Assembly: GCF_914271545.1 (NCBI RefSeq)
Contig: NZ_CAJZAH010000002.1
Location: forward strand, 1,116,001-1,180,000
DNA from: Cupriavidus respiraculi
GTDB lineage: Bacteria; Pseudomonadota; Gammaproteobacteria; Burkholderiales; Burkholderiaceae
DNA: 64,000 nucleotides
Reading direction: 5' to 3'
Numbering within the stretch: the first letter of the stretch is position 1; each line of letters begins with the position of its first letter. This document shows positions 9,774 through 18,329 of this stretch, piece by piece. The translations under genes were made by a program, and so were the position numbers. A model generated the notes under the pieces. The model worked only from the letters and a program-made list of their open reading frames with translations, was not told the DNA's origin and made no database searches.

Positions 9774-10970
9774 TCAGCCGGCGGCGCGTTGTTCCAGGAC
9801 TTCGAAGGCCGGCAGCGTCTTGCCTTCGAGGAATTCGAGGAAGGCGCCGCCGCCGGTGGAGATATAGCCCACGCGCTCGGCAATGCCGTACTTGGCGATC
9901 GCGGCGAGCGTATCGCCGCCGCCGGCGATCGAGAATGCCGGCGAGGCGGCAATGGCCTGCGCCAGCACCTTGGTGCCGTTGCCGAACTGGTCGAACTCGA
10001 ACACGCCGACCGGGCCGTTCCAGACGATGGTGCCGGCGGCCTTGAGCTGGTCGGCCAGCTGCGCCGCCGTCTTCGGGCCGATGTCCAGGATCATGTCGTC
10101 ATCCGCCACGTCCTTGACGTCCTTGACCGTGGCGGCCGCGGTCGCGCTGAATTCCTTGGCGCAGACCACATCGACGGGGATGGGCACCGAGGCGCCGCGG
10201 GCGGCCATGATGTCGATGATGGCGCGGGCCTGGTCCAGCAGGTCCGGCTCGGCCAGCGACTTGCCGATCTTCAGCCCGGCGGCCAGCATGAAGGTATTGG
10301 CGATGCCGCCGCCGACGATCAGGTTGTCGACCTTGTCGGCCAGCGCCTTCAGGATGGTCAGCTTGGTGGACACCTTGGAGCCGGCCACGATGGCCACCAG
10401 CGGACGGGCCGGCTGGCCCAGCGCCTTGCCCAGCGCGTCGATCTCGGCGGCCAGCAGCGGGCCGGCGCACGCCAGGGGCGCGTATTTCGCGATGCCGTGC
10501 GTGGTGGCTTCGGCGCGGTGCGCCGTGCCGAAGGCGTCGTTCACATAGACATCGCACAGCTTGGCCATCTTCTGGGCCAGTTCGTCGCTGTTCTTCTTCT
10601 CGCCCTTGTTGACGCGGCAGTTTTCCAGCAGTACCACCTGGCCGGGCGAGACTTGCACGCCGTCGACCCAGTTCTGCACCAGCTGCACGGGCTTGCCCAG
10701 CAGCTCGGAGAGGCGCTGGCCGATCGGCGCCAGCGAATCCTCGGGCTTGAACTCGCCCTCGGTGGGGCGGCCCAGGTGGGAAGTCACCATCACGGCGGCA
10801 CCCGCGTCGAGGCAGGCCTGGATGGCCGGCACGGAGGCGCGGATGCGGGTGTCTTCGGTGATATTGCCTGCGTCGTCTTGCGGCACGTTGAGGTCGGCGC
10901 GGATAAACACGCGCTTGCCGGCCAGTTTGCCTTGGGAAATCAGATCGGTGAGACGCAGGACGGTGGTCAT
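9774..10970 (-). CDS. pgk: Phosphoglycerate kinase
   Basis: Interconverts 1,3-bisphosphoglycerate and 3-phosphoglycerate with ADP/ATP. The protein has 398 residues and begins [10 protein letters not shown]; the substrate-binding motifs [10 protein letters not shown] and [11 protein letters not shown] are near residues 25 and 65, and the nucleotide-binding GGGDT is near the C-terminus. Twelve further in-frame codons exist upstream, but the inner ATG fits the family start. It is first in the leftward pgk-pyk-fba cluster. A possible TAAAAT -10 box lies about 40 bp upstream and an inverted repeat lies behind that. Confidence 0.96.
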   Translation of the reverse strand: MTTVLRLTDLISQGKLAGKRVFIRADLNVPQDDAGNITEDTRIRASVPAIQACLDAGAAVMVTSHLGRPTEGEFKPEDSLAPIGQRLSELLGKPVQLVQNWVDGVQVSPGQVVLLENCRVNKGEKKNSDELAQKMAKLCDVYVNDAFGTAHRAEATTHGIAKYAPLACAGPLLAAEIDALGKALGQPARPLVAIVAGSKVSTKLTILKALADKVDNLIVGGGIANTFMLAAGLKIGKSLAEPDLLDQARAIIDIMAARGASVPIPVDVVCAKEFSATAAATVKDVKDVADDDMILDIGPKTAAQLADQLKAAGTIVWNGPVGVFEFDQFGNGTKVLAQAIAASPAFSIAGGGDTLAAIAKYGIAERVGYISTGGGAFLEFLEGKTLPAFEVLEQRAAG

Positions 10971-11018
10971 GGCGATGGAGGGCGGGGAAATCGGGAAAGC
11001 GGCCATTTTACCTGATCG

Positions 11019-11072
11019 CGAAAGCGGTTTTGCCGGTTACGGCCACCGGGAAGGTGCCCGGGACCGCTTTCG
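11019..11072. repeat. Inverted repeat between azlD and pgk
   Basis: CGAAAGCGGT at 11019-11028 is repeated exactly in reverse complement (ACCGCTTTCG) at 11063-11072, with 34 bp between. The site lies about 50-100 bp upstream of the pgk start and about 50 bp after the azlD stop. There is no T-run, so it is not an ordinary terminator. It could be an operator or a leader hairpin of the pgk transcript. Function not established. Confidence 0.5.
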
Positions 11073-11123
11073 TGCCCGCTTTGGTGTACGCTTCCGCCGC
11101 GCCCGCCCCGCTCCCCCGGCCCC

Positions 11124-11447
11124 TCAGCCCAGCAGGCGCAATGCCGTGTACACCGCCATGCCCACCGCGATCATGCCGACCATCTTGCGCGTGGCCAGAT
11201 AGAACAGCGCCGCGGCGATGCCCGCCACCAGCTTGTAGTTGGCCGGCGACAGCGTGAAATGGCCCTGCCACGTCATGAGGTCGGGCACCACGATGGCCGC
11301 CAGCGCGGCCGCGGGCGCATAGCGCAGGGCGCGCTGGATGCGGTCCGGGAGCGTCACGCGCTCGCCCGCCATCAGGAAGAAGGCGCGGGTCACGATGGTG
11401 ACCACGGCCATGCCGATCAGCGCAATCCAGATCTCGAGATGGCTCAT
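11124..11447 (-). CDS. azlD: AzlD-type branched-chain amino acid export subunit
   Basis: The small partner of AzlC in a two-component inner-membrane exporter for branched-chain amino acids. The 107-residue product has about four hydrophobic segments (WIALIGMAVVTIVTRAFFLM near the start, then AAALAAIVV, KLVAGIAAALFYLA and MIAVGMAVYTAL) and the family-like segment LRYAPAAALAAIVVP. The ATG at 11447 overlaps the azlC stop by four bases (ATGA), so translation is coupled. Family assignment rests on size, topology and linkage with azlC. Confidence 0.88.
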   Translation of the reverse strand: MSHLEIWIALIGMAVVTIVTRAFFLMAGERVTLPDRIQRALRYAPAAALAAIVVPDLMTWQGHFTLSPANYKLVAGIAAALFYLATRKMVGMIAVGMAVYTALRLLG

Positions 11448-12307
11448 GGGCGGTCTCCACCGGGCGGCTCGGATGGCGGGGATTGCTCCGGCGCGATGAC
11501 GGGCGTGGCCGGCGTGGCCGGGGAAGAAGGGCCACGCGAGCGCGATTTGCGCAGGCCGCGCAGGGTCGCGCGGGCGGCCAGCTCGTCGGTCACCATGCCG
11601 GCCGCGATGGCGCCGATCACGGCCACCACGAGGCCGAGCCGGTAGGGCAGGTCGAAGCAAAGCAGCGCCAGCACTGCCGAGACCGCCACCGCCATCATCA
11701 CCGAGCGCGAGTTGATCGTGGAAATCATCACCGGAATCAGCGCCAGCGTGCCGGCCAGCGCCAGGCCCCAGCTGTCGGGGAACAGCGCGGCGAGCAGGAT
11801 GCCGATCAGCGACGAGACCTGCCACATCAGGAAGTTGGTCAGCGCCATGCCCCAGAAAAAGCCCTCCTTGCCGGGCTCGTAGCCGTTCGGCACGGGGTAG
11901 CGCTGCATGAAGTAGACGAAGTGCAGGTCGCCGTTGAACGACCCCAGCAGCGTGCGCCGCCACAGCGGCAGGTAGCTGAAATGCGGCTGCAGCGCGGCGC
12001 TGAAGATGACGAAGCGCAGATTGACCACGGCAGCCGTCAGCCACACCGTCCAGATCGGCAGCCCGGCCGCGAACAGCGGCAGCACGGCCAGCTGGGCAGA
12101 GCCGGCATAGACCAGCAGCGACATGCCGATGGCCTCGGGCACGGTCATGACCGACTTGCTCATCGCCACACCGGTGACCAGCCCCCAGGAAAACGTGGCC
12201 GGCAGCGAGGGCGCGAAACGGATCAGGCCGGCGACCAGCCCGGCGCGCTCCGCGGGAGGAATACGGAGGAAATGGCGCAACCAGGCCGGCGGCTGTCGGG
12301 AAATCAT
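11444..12307 (-). CDS. azlC: AzlC-type branched-chain amino acid exporter
   Basis: A multi-spanning inner-membrane protein of 287 residues. Family features include the N-terminal GLIRFAPSLPATFSWGLVTGVAMSKSVMTVPEAI segment (shown here only in parts) and the conserved SLLVYAGSAQLAVLPL stretch. AzlC and AzlD together export leucine, isoleucine and valine analogues. The C-terminus is Pro/Ser-rich and runs into azlD with a 4-bp overlap. The location of ilvE about 1.4 kb away on the other strand fits branched-chain amino acid metabolism, although the genes do not share a transcript. Confidence 0.9.
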   Translation of the reverse strand: MISRQPPAWLRHFLRIPPAERAGLVAGLIRFAPSLPATFSWGLVTGVAMSKSVMTVPEAIGMSLLVYAGSAQLAVLPLFAAGLPIWTVWLTAAVVNLRFVIFSAALQPHFSYLPLWRRTLLGSFNGDLHFVYFMQRYPVPNGYEPGKEGFFWGMALTNFLMWQVSSLIGILLAALFPDSWGLALAGTLALIPVMISTINSRSVMMAVAVSAVLALLCFDLPYRLGLVVAVIGAIAAGMVTDELAARATLRGLRKSRSRGPSSPATPATPVIAPEQSPPSEPPGGDRP

Positions 12308-12408
12308 CTGAAAGGGCTATGAATGGCGACCTGCCGGACCGCGCGGGGCGGCCGATTCGGGTCAGGTCAGGCGGGACCCGCGCCACGGGACGTGGCGGGC
12401 AAGGCGCC

Positions 12409-12420
12409 ATTATAGTGCCA
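12409..12420 (-). promoter_or_regulatory. Candidate promoter of azlCD
   Basis: On the minus strand the sequence TGGCACTATAATGGC occurs about 100 bp before the azlC start. It contains a perfect sigma-70 -10 box (TATAAT, 12409-12414) but no convincing -35 box 16-18 bp upstream. It also fits the GG-N10-GC spacing of a sigma-54 promoter (TGGCAC at 12415-12420), although the -12 element reads TGGC instead of TTGC. Either reading is possible; I cannot choose from sequence alone. Confidence 0.35.
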
Positions 12421-12506
12421 GCAGCGGCCGGTAAGCGGCCGCTTAAATGCGCAGTGTCGCCGGCGCGACAGGGCGGCCGCGGCCCTCTGGGCCGGGCCGC
12501 GCGCCG

Positions 12507-13496
12507 TCAGTCGATCGAGGCGCCCACCGTCTTGACCACGTTCGCCCACTTCTGGCGGTCGGCCTTGACCGTGGCGCGGAACTGCTCGACCGACTCGATG
12601 CGGGGGCTGTTGCCCGCGTCGATCAGCTTCTGGCGGATGGCGGGGTTCTCCAGCGCCACGCGCACCGCGTCGTTGACCTTGCGCGCGATCTGCGGATCCA
12701 GGCCCTTGGGGCCGAAGAAACCGAACCAGATCGTGCTGTTGAAGCCCGGCAGGCCGCTCTCGGCGATGGTCGGCACATCCGGAATCACCGCCACGCGGTT
12801 CTTGGTGGTCACGCCCAGCAGCCGCACCTTGCCGGCGCGGTACTGCGGCAGCACGCTCTGCACCTGATTGAAGATGCAGCAGACCTCGCCCTTGAGCACG
12901 GCCTGCAGCGCGTCGGGGCCGCCCTTGTACGGCACATGCACCATGTCGAGCCCGGCGCGGGCGTTGAATTCCGCGAAGGCCAGGTGCGTGCCGGTCCCGT
13001 TGCCGGTGGAGGCGAAGTTGTACTTGCCGGGGTTGGCCTTGACCTTCTCGATGAACTCCCGGACCGACTTGACGTCGATCACGGCCGGATTGACGGTCAG
13101 CACGTTCGAGACATCCACCAGCGGCGCGATCGGGGTGAAGCCGGCCTCGGCGTCGAACGGCAGGGACTTGTACAGCGCCGGGTTGATGCCATGGGTGGCG
13201 GCGGTGCCGAGCAGCAGCGTGTAGCCATCCGGCTTCGCGTGCGCGACGACTTCGGAGGCCACGTTGCCGCCCGCGCCCGGCCGGTAGTCGTACAGGATGG
13301 TGGTCTTGAGCGATTTCTGCAGCGAGTCCTGCAGCGTGCGCCCGACCATGTCCACGCCGGAGCCGGCGGTAAAGCCCATCAGGATGGTGACCGGCTGGGT
13401 CGGCCATTCGGGGCCCTGCGCCCCGGCCGGGGCGGCGAAGGCGGTCAGCGCGGCGAGGCAGGAAGCGGCGGCGAGGCGAAAGGCGGAGCGGGACAT
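12507..13496 (-). CDS. Bug-family (TctC-like) periplasmic solute-binding protein
   Basis: A tripartite tricarboxylate transporter receptor, 329 residues, exported by a signal peptide (MSRSAFRLAAASCLAALTA, cleavage after PAGAQ or nearby). The Bug core is visible: WPTQPVTILMGFTAGSGVDM at the mature start, YDYRPGAGGNVASEVVA, and VPYKGGPDALQAVLKGEV. Such proteins bind carboxylates or small organic acids. No tctA or tctB membrane genes are nearby, so its transporter must be elsewhere or it acts as an orphan sensor, as many Bug proteins do in Burkholderiaceae. The frame is open far upstream through ilvE; the chosen ATG is the one that opens the signal peptide. Confidence 0.9.
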   Translation of the reverse strand: MSRSAFRLAAASCLAALTAFAAPAGAQGPEWPTQPVTILMGFTAGSGVDMVGRTLQDSLQKSLKTTILYDYRPGAGGNVASEVVAHAKPDGYTLLLGTAATHGINPALYKSLPFDAEAGFTPIAPLVDVSNVLTVNPAVIDVKSVREFIEKVKANPGKYNFASTGNGTGTHLAFAEFNARAGLDMVHVPYKGGPDALQAVLKGEVCCIFNQVQSVLPQYRAGKVRLLGVTTKNRVAVIPDVPTIAESGLPGFNSTIWFGFFGPKGLDPQIARKVNDAVRVALENPAIRQKLIDAGNSPRIESVEQFRATVKADRQKWANVVKTVGASID

Positions 13497-13671
13497 GGAA
13501 ACGAGGCGTCGGTTGGTAGGGACGGCGACCAGGGAGGCCGTTTCAGCGAAGCAAGTACGATACCAACGAACCGGCACATTCCAAACGACTGAGTTCGCTT
13601 GAAGGTATGCCGGACGGGCATAAGGAGGCCGCCGCCGCCCACCGGGCACGGGCGTTCGCCGGCCGCCCGCG

Positions 13672-13700
13672 TTGGCACGCCCTGGCGCGCGGCATACAAT
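13672..13700 (+). promoter_or_regulatory. Sigma-70 promoter of ilvE
   Basis: TTGGCA at 13672-13677 and TACAAT at 13695-13700 are separated by exactly 17 bp and lie 40 bp upstream of the ilvE start. Both boxes match five of six consensus bases. Transcription would begin near 13707, giving a short leader. Confidence 0.65.
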
Positions 13701-13739
13701 GTCGCCTTTGCACCTTTTGATGTCAGCGGGGAGACGAGC

Positions 13740-14660
13740 ATGTCGATGGCGGATCGCGACGGAAAAATCTGGATGGATGGCCAGCTGATCGAGTGGCGCG
13801 ACGCCAAGATCCACGTGCTGACCCACACCCTGCACTACGGCATGGGCGTCTTCGAGGGCGTGCGTGCCTACAAGACCCCCCAGGGCACGGCGATCTTCCG
13901 CCTGAAGGAACACACCCGCCGGCTGTTCAACTCCGCCAAGATCTTCCAGATGGCGATCCCGTTCGACGAAGCCACGCTGGAAGCCGCGCAGCGCGAGGTG
14001 GTGCGGGCCAACGGCCTGGAGTCCTGCTATATCCGCCCGCTGGTGTGGATCGGCTCGGAAAAGCTGGGCGTCTCCGCCAAGGGCAACACCATCCACGTGG
14101 CCATCGCCGCCTGGCCGTGGGGCGCCTATCTGGGCGAGGAAGGGCTGGAGCGCGGCATCCGCGTCAAGACGTCCTCGTTCACCCGCCACCATGTCAACGT
14201 CTCGCTGGTGCGCGCCAAGGCCAGCGGCTACTACATCAATTCCATCCTCGCGAACCAGGAGGCCACCAGCCTCGGCTACGACGAGGCGCTGCTGCTCGAT
14301 ACCGACGGCTACGTCAGCGAAGGCTCCGGCGAGAACGTGTTCGTGGTGCGCAACGGCGTCATCTATACCCCCGACCTGGCCTCGTGCCTGGACGGCATCA
14401 CGCGCGACGCGACGCTGACCATCGCCCGCGACCTGGGCATCGAGGTGCGCGAGAAGCGCATCACCCGGGACGAGGTCTACTGCTCGGACGAGGCCTTCTT
14501 TACCGGCACCGCCGCCGAGGTCACGCCGATCCGCGAACTGGACGACCGCATCATCGGCGAAGGCCGGCGCGGTCCGGTCACCAAGCAGATCCAGGACGCG
14601 TTCTTCGCCGCCGTGGGCGGCACCAACGAAAAATACAAGCACTGGCTGACCCTGGTCTGA
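13740..14660 (+). CDS. ilvE: Branched-chain amino acid aminotransferase
   Basis: PLP-dependent transamination of 2-oxo acids to leucine, isoleucine and valine (fold type IV). The 306-residue product carries the PLP lysine at about Lys160 in VRAKASGYYINS and the class IV signature DGYVSEGSGENVFVV. The ATG at 13740 follows a strong ribosome-binding site (GGGGAGA) and a sigma-70 promoter; the 47 in-frame codons upstream cross that promoter and are not coding. The CHCC zinc-finger gene follows 41 bp downstream and is probably co-transcribed. Confidence 0.95.
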   Translation: MSMADRDGKIWMDGQLIEWRDAKIHVLTHTLHYGMGVFEGVRAYKTPQGTAIFRLKEHTRRLFNSAKIFQMAIPFDEATLEAAQREVVRANGLESCYIRPLVWIGSEKLGVSAKGNTIHVAIAAWPWGAYLGEEGLERGIRVKTSSFTRHHVNVSLVRAKASGYYINSILANQEATSLGYDEALLLDTDGYVSEGSGENVFVVRNGVIYTPDLASCLDGITRDATLTIARDLGIEVREKRITRDEVYCSDEAFFTGTAAEVTPIRELDDRIIGEGRRGPVTKQIQDAFFAAVGGTNEKYKHWLTLV

Positions 14661-14701
14661 GCCTGCGCATCCTTTCCACACAAGTCCGTTCCCGCATCAC
14701 C

Positions 14702-14896
14702 ATGACCCAGACCGCGAGCGTCATCGAAATCGGCGCTGAAGACATTCCCCTGCACTGCCCCACGGCCAAGACCCCGGCCTGGAGCTACCATCCCCGCGTG
14801 TATCTCGATATCGGGGATACCGGCGAGGCCAAGTGCCCCTACTGCGGCACGGTGTACAAGCTAAAGCCCGGCACCGTGCTGAAGGGCCACCACTGA
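14702..14896 (+). CDS. CHCC-type zinc-finger domain protein
   Basis: A 64-residue cytosolic protein of the zf-CHCC family, related to the small zinc-binding NDUFS6-like domain. The ligands fit Cys19, His30, Cys45 and Cys48 (CPYCGTVYKL near the C-terminus). The exact role in bacteria is unknown. In beta-proteobacteria it commonly lies between ilvE and waaF, as here. It is followed by a strong hairpin, so the ilvE transcript probably ends after this gene. Confidence 0.87.
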   Translation: MTQTASVIEIGAEDIPLHCPTAKTPAWSYHPRVYLDIGDTGEAKCPYCGTVYKLKPGTVLKGHH

Positions 14897-14925
14897 CGCA
14901 GCCGCCGCGCCCGCACCGCACACCG

Positions 14926-14959
14926 AAACCCCGGCACGCCCTGGCGCGCGCCGGGGTTT
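14926..14959 (+). terminator. Terminator after the ilvE transcript
   Basis: AAACCCCGGC at 14926-14935 pairs perfectly with GCCGGGGTTT at 14950-14959, with an inner short stem. The T-run is only three bases and the arrangement is symmetrical, so it could act on either strand. Confidence 0.55.
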
Positions 14960-15059
14960 GCGCATTCATCGCGCGCCAGCCGCAGGCCGGTGGCGGGCGC
15001 TCATTCCGCCCCCTCATTTCGCGACCGGCGGATCCCGTCCGCCCGGCCGCGCACCGCTC

Positions 15060-16082
15060 ATGAAGAAAGCCCTCGTCATCGCTCCGAACTGGATCGGCGA
15101 CGCCCTGATGGCGCAGCCGCTGTTCTCGCTGCTCAGGCAACGCCATCCCCGCCTGGTCATCGACGCCCTCGCCCCGAAATGGGTGGCGCCCGTGCTCGCC
15201 CGCATGCCGGAGATCGGCCGCGTGTTCCCGAGCGACCTCGCGCACGGCAAGCTCCAGTTGTCGGCCCGGCTGCTGTTCGCCCAGCAGTTGAAGAACGAGG
15301 GCTACGACGTGGCCTACGTCCTGCCCAATTCGCTGAAATCGGCGCTGATCCCGTGGCTGGCCGGCATTCCGCTGCGGGTGGGCTATCGCGGCGAGGCGCG
15401 CTTCGGCCTGCTCAATATCCGCCACCGCAATCCGCCCCGCGACAAGCGGCCGCCGATGGTGGAGCACTACGCCCGCCTGGCGCTCAAGCCCGGCGCCAAG
15501 GTACCGGAGAACATCCCCGAGCCGCGCCTGCGCATCGACCCGGCGCGCATGGAGAAGACCGCGCAGCGCTTCGGCATCCCGCCGCAGACCCGGCTGATCG
15601 CGTTCTGTCCGGGCGCGGAGTTCGGGCCGGCCAAGCGCTGGCCGGCCGCCCACTTCGCCAGCCTCGCGCAGATGCTGCGCCGCTCGTTCCCCTACGCCCA
15701 GATCGTGGCGCTTGGCTCGGCCAAGGACGCCGAGATCGCGGCGCAGATCTGCGAAGGCGCGCCGTTCGTGCGCAACCTGTGCGGGCAAACGTCGCTGGAC
15801 GACGCCGTCGACCTGCTGGCGCTGTCCGAGGCCGCGGTCTGCAACGACTCCGGCCTGATGCACGTGACCGCCGCGCTGAACCGGCCGCAGGTCGCCGTGT
15901 TCGGCTCCAGCGATCCGCGCCATACGCCCCCCCTGTCACACGCAGCTAGTATCATGTGGCTGCAACTCGAATGCAGCCCCTGCTTCCAGCGGGAATGCCC
16001 CCTGGGCCATCTTCGCTGCCTGAAGGGCATCGAGCCCGAGATGGTATTCGTGGAGCTGCGCAAGCTCCTGCACCAGCCCTGA
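15060..16082 (+). CDS. waaF: ADP-heptose:LPS heptosyltransferase II
   Basis: Adds the second heptose to the lipopolysaccharide inner core on the cytosolic face of the inner membrane. It is a GT9-family enzyme of 340 residues. The start MKKALVIAPNWIGDALMAQP is the typical N-terminal domain opening, and the C-terminal sugar-nucleotide-binding part has FCPGAEFGPAKRWP and LMHVTAALNRPQVAVFGSSD. The ATG at 15060 was preferred over 34 upstream in-frame codons that lie in the terminator region. ADP-heptose synthesis also involves GmhB, encoded at 53.1 kb in this window. Confidence 0.92.
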   Translation: MKKALVIAPNWIGDALMAQPLFSLLRQRHPRLVIDALAPKWVAPVLARMPEIGRVFPSDLAHGKLQLSARLLFAQQLKNEGYDVAYVLPNSLKSALIPWLAGIPLRVGYRGEARFGLLNIRHRNPPRDKRPPMVEHYARLALKPGAKVPENIPEPRLRIDPARMEKTAQRFGIPPQTRLIAFCPGAEFGPAKRWPAAHFASLAQMLRRSFPYAQIVALGSAKDAEIAAQICEGAPFVRNLCGQTSLDDAVDLLALSEAAVCNDSGLMHVTAALNRPQVAVFGSSDPRHTPPLSHAASIMWLQLECSPCFQRECPLGHLRCLKGIEPEMVFVELRKLLHQP

Positions 16083-16112
16083 CCCACGGCAAGATCTCCG
16101 ACCGCCCACGCC

Positions 16113-16553
16113 ATGCCCCGCTTTGCACGCCTGTTCGATTCCGCCGAAGACATCGTCGACGCCTTCCGTGAAGCCCTGAAGCTGCGCGACGCCGAGGGGG
16201 CGCTGCGGCTGTGGCTGGACGAGGACTCGGTCACCTGCGTGATGCCCGACGGGCAGCGGCTGATCGGCCACGAGCACCTGCGCCAGGCGTTCGCGCTGCT
16301 GCTCGAGCAGCAGCCGGTGCTGGTGGACGTGATCGAGACGAGCAGCCACGCCACCATGGGCGTGTCAATCTTCGACGTGACCGAGGCGCTGCGCTTTGCC
16401 ATCGACCGCGTCGAGGCGGACATGTACGTGCACACCACGTACGTGCTGATGCAGAACCACGAGGGCTGGCGCCTGGCGCATATCCACTGCAGCCCGGCCA
16501 ACGCCGCCCAGGTCGTGACCTCCACCGCCAGCAGCGGGCAGGCACTGCACTGA
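16113..16553 (+). CDS. NTF2-like (SnoaL/ketosteroid isomerase-fold) protein
   Basis: A 146-residue cytosolic protein without signal peptide. The pattern fits the NTF2-like cone fold: N-terminal helices (DIVDAFREALKLRDAEGALRLW), then strands with LIGHEHLRQAFALLLEQQPV and a C-terminal strand pair ending GWRLAHIHCSP. Some of these proteins are small enzymes, others bind ligands; nothing here fixes a substrate. It starts 30 bp after waaF and ends 41 bp before the YheT-like hydrolase, so the three probably share a transcript. Confidence 0.75.
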   Translation: MPRFARLFDSAEDIVDAFREALKLRDAEGALRLWLDEDSVTCVMPDGQRLIGHEHLRQAFALLLEQQPVLVDVIETSSHATMGVSIFDVTEALRFAIDRVEADMYVHTTYVLMQNHEGWRLAHIHCSPANAAQVVTSTASSGQALH

Positions 16554-16594
16554 GCCGCGCCGCGCGACACCATGACTGGCCGGCCGCTTCGCCC

Positions 16595-17665
16595 ATGAGC
16601 CGTCTATCCCATCACCACCTTCCCGCCACAGCCATCGACGTGCCCGGCGCCCCGGCGCCCGATCCGTTCGGCACCGCCCGCATGCCCTGGTGGCTCGGTG
16701 ACGGCCACAGCCAGACCATCATCGCCGCGCGCTTCACCCGCCGGCCCCGTGTCACCTTCCGCCGCGAACGCTGGGACGCCCCCGACGGCGACTTCATCGA
16801 CCTGGACTGGACCACCCATCCCGTGACGCCCGGCGCGCCGCTGGTGGTGATGTTCCACGGCCTGGAGGGCAATTCGCGCAGCCACTATGCCCAGACGCTG
16901 ATGCACGCGCTGCGCGAGCGCGGTTGGCAGGGCGTGATTCCGCATTTCCGCGGCTGCTCGGGCGAAATGAACCGGGCGCCGCGCTTCTACCATTCCGGCG
17001 ATTCGGCGGAGGTGCGCTGGATCCTGCAGCGGCTGCGCGACGCGCACGTCGCGGATGGCCGCAAGCTGCTGGTGGTGGGCATCTCGCTGGGCGGCAATGC
17101 GCTGCTGCGCTACCTCGGAGAGGACGAGCACGCCGCCGGCTTCATCGCCGGGGCGGCGGCCATCTCGGCGCCGCTGGATCTGGCCGCGGGCGGCGCCGCG
17201 CTCTCCGCCGGCTTCAACATGGTCTATACGCGCATGTTCCTGCAGACGCTCAAGCGCAAGTCGCTGGCCAAGCTGGAGCAGTATCCCGGCCTGTTCGACC
17301 GCCACGCCATGTTGTCGAGCCGCGACCTCTATGCCTTCGACAACGTGGTCACCGCGCCGCTGCACGGCTTCCGCGATACCGACGACTACTGGGCGCGCGC
17401 GGCCAGCAAACCGGTGCTGCGCCATGTCGCGGTCCCGACCCTGGTGCTCAACGCGCGCAACGACCCTTTCCTGCCCGGCCGGCATCTGCCCGGGCCCGAG
17501 CAGGTCAGCGCGCACGTCGTGCTGGAGCAGCCGGAGCACGGCGGCCACGTCGGCTTCATGACCCCGCCGGCGGGCTGGCGCGGCGCGTTGCCGCTGCTGC
17601 CGTTCTCCGGCCATATCGAATGGCTGCCGCGGCGTATTCTTGGATTTTTCGACAGCCTGGCTTGA
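16595..17665 (+). CDS. Alpha/beta-fold hydrolase, YheT family
   Basis: A predicted cytosolic serine hydrolase of 356 residues, homologous to E. coli YheT and eukaryotic ABHD1/3 proteins. Motifs visible: the family start MPWWLGDGHSQTI, oxyanion region FHGLEGNSRSHYA, nucleophile elbow GISLGGN with Ser164, the acid in NARNDPFLPG and the histidine in EQPEHGGHVGF. The substrate is unknown; esterase or lipase activity is usual. The start is ambiguous: another ATG (MTGRP...) lies about 23 bases upstream but out of frame, so I used the ATG at 16595. Confidence 0.87.
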   Translation: MSRLSHHHLPATAIDVPGAPAPDPFGTARMPWWLGDGHSQTIIAARFTRRPRVTFRRERWDAPDGDFIDLDWTTHPVTPGAPLVVMFHGLEGNSRSHYAQTLMHALRERGWQGVIPHFRGCSGEMNRAPRFYHSGDSAEVRWILQRLRDAHVADGRKLLVVGISLGGNALLRYLGEDEHAAGFIAGAAAISAPLDLAAGGAALSAGFNMVYTRMFLQTLKRKSLAKLEQYPGLFDRHAMLSSRDLYAFDNVVTAPLHGFRDTDDYWARAASKPVLRHVAVPTLVLNARNDPFLPGRHLPGPEQVSAHVVLEQPEHGGHVGFMTPPAGWRGALPLLPFSGHIEWLPRRILGFFDSLA

Positions 17666-17720
17666 GCGCCGCGGGCCCGCGGCCTCGACCGCCGTCGAGG
17701 CGACACGAAGGAGATTCCGG

Positions 17721-18314
17721 ATGGACGACACCGTCAAACAGGCAATGGCGCGCTGGCCGAACGTACCCTTCTGCTACGGCTGGCTCGCGCTGGACCGGCG
17801 CGGCCAATGGCGCATGCGCAACGAATTCGCGCAGCAGCACGGACTGTCGGGCGACCCGATCCGTCACGCCGCGCTGGTCGCCTTCATCGAGCGCAACTAC
17901 CTGCGCGACGAGCACGGCGCGTGGTACTTCCAGAACGGACCGCAGCGCGTCTTCATCAGCCTCGCGTATGCGCCCTGGGTCGTGCGCCTGCACGAGGGGC
18001 AATTTCATACCACGTCGGGCAACGCCTTCACGCCGCGGGCCTGTTATGCGGACGAGCACGGCAACGTGGTGATGGCCGGAGACGTCGAGGGACACGCAGG
18101 CAGGCAGGCCGCCTTGCTGCACGACCACGACCTCGATGCGCTGAGCAGCGCGAGCACCTGGCATGGCGAGGCCTGCGGCGCCGAACTCGGGGTCTTCCAT
18201 GGCACCGGCGGCGATATTCCCATCGAGCCGATCGTGGAGAGCGAGGTGCCCGCGCGCTTCGGCTTCGTCCGGCAACCACAGGCGCCCGCCGCCCCGCTCC
18301 CCGCCGCGCACTAG
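17721..18314 (+). CDS. Conserved hypothetical protein
   Basis: A 197-residue soluble protein that I can place only as an uncharacterised family common in Burkholderiaceae at this locus. The N-terminal half has a recognisable core (NVPFCYGWLALDRRGQWRM, then GAWYFQNGPQRVFISL). No signal peptide, membrane segment or catalytic motif is evident. The ATG at 17721 has a perfect AAGGAG ribosome-binding site. It follows the YheT-like gene by 55 bp and converges on the M48 protease, ending 15 bp from its stop. Confidence 0.8.
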   Translation: MDDTVKQAMARWPNVPFCYGWLALDRRGQWRMRNEFAQQHGLSGDPIRHAALVAFIERNYLRDEHGAWYFQNGPQRVFISLAYAPWVVRLHEGQFHTTSGNAFTPRACYADEHGNVVMAGDVEGHAGRQAALLHDHDLDALSSASTWHGEACGAELGVFHGTGGDIPIEPIVESEVPARFGFVRQPQAPAAPLPAAH

Positions 18315-18329
18315 CGGCGCGGCGCTGCC

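Noticed and set aside
12433-12444. AAGCGGCCGCTT palindrome as an attachment site
   Set aside because: A 12-bp palindrome is not rare in GC-rich intergenic DNA, and no integrase or tRNA is near.
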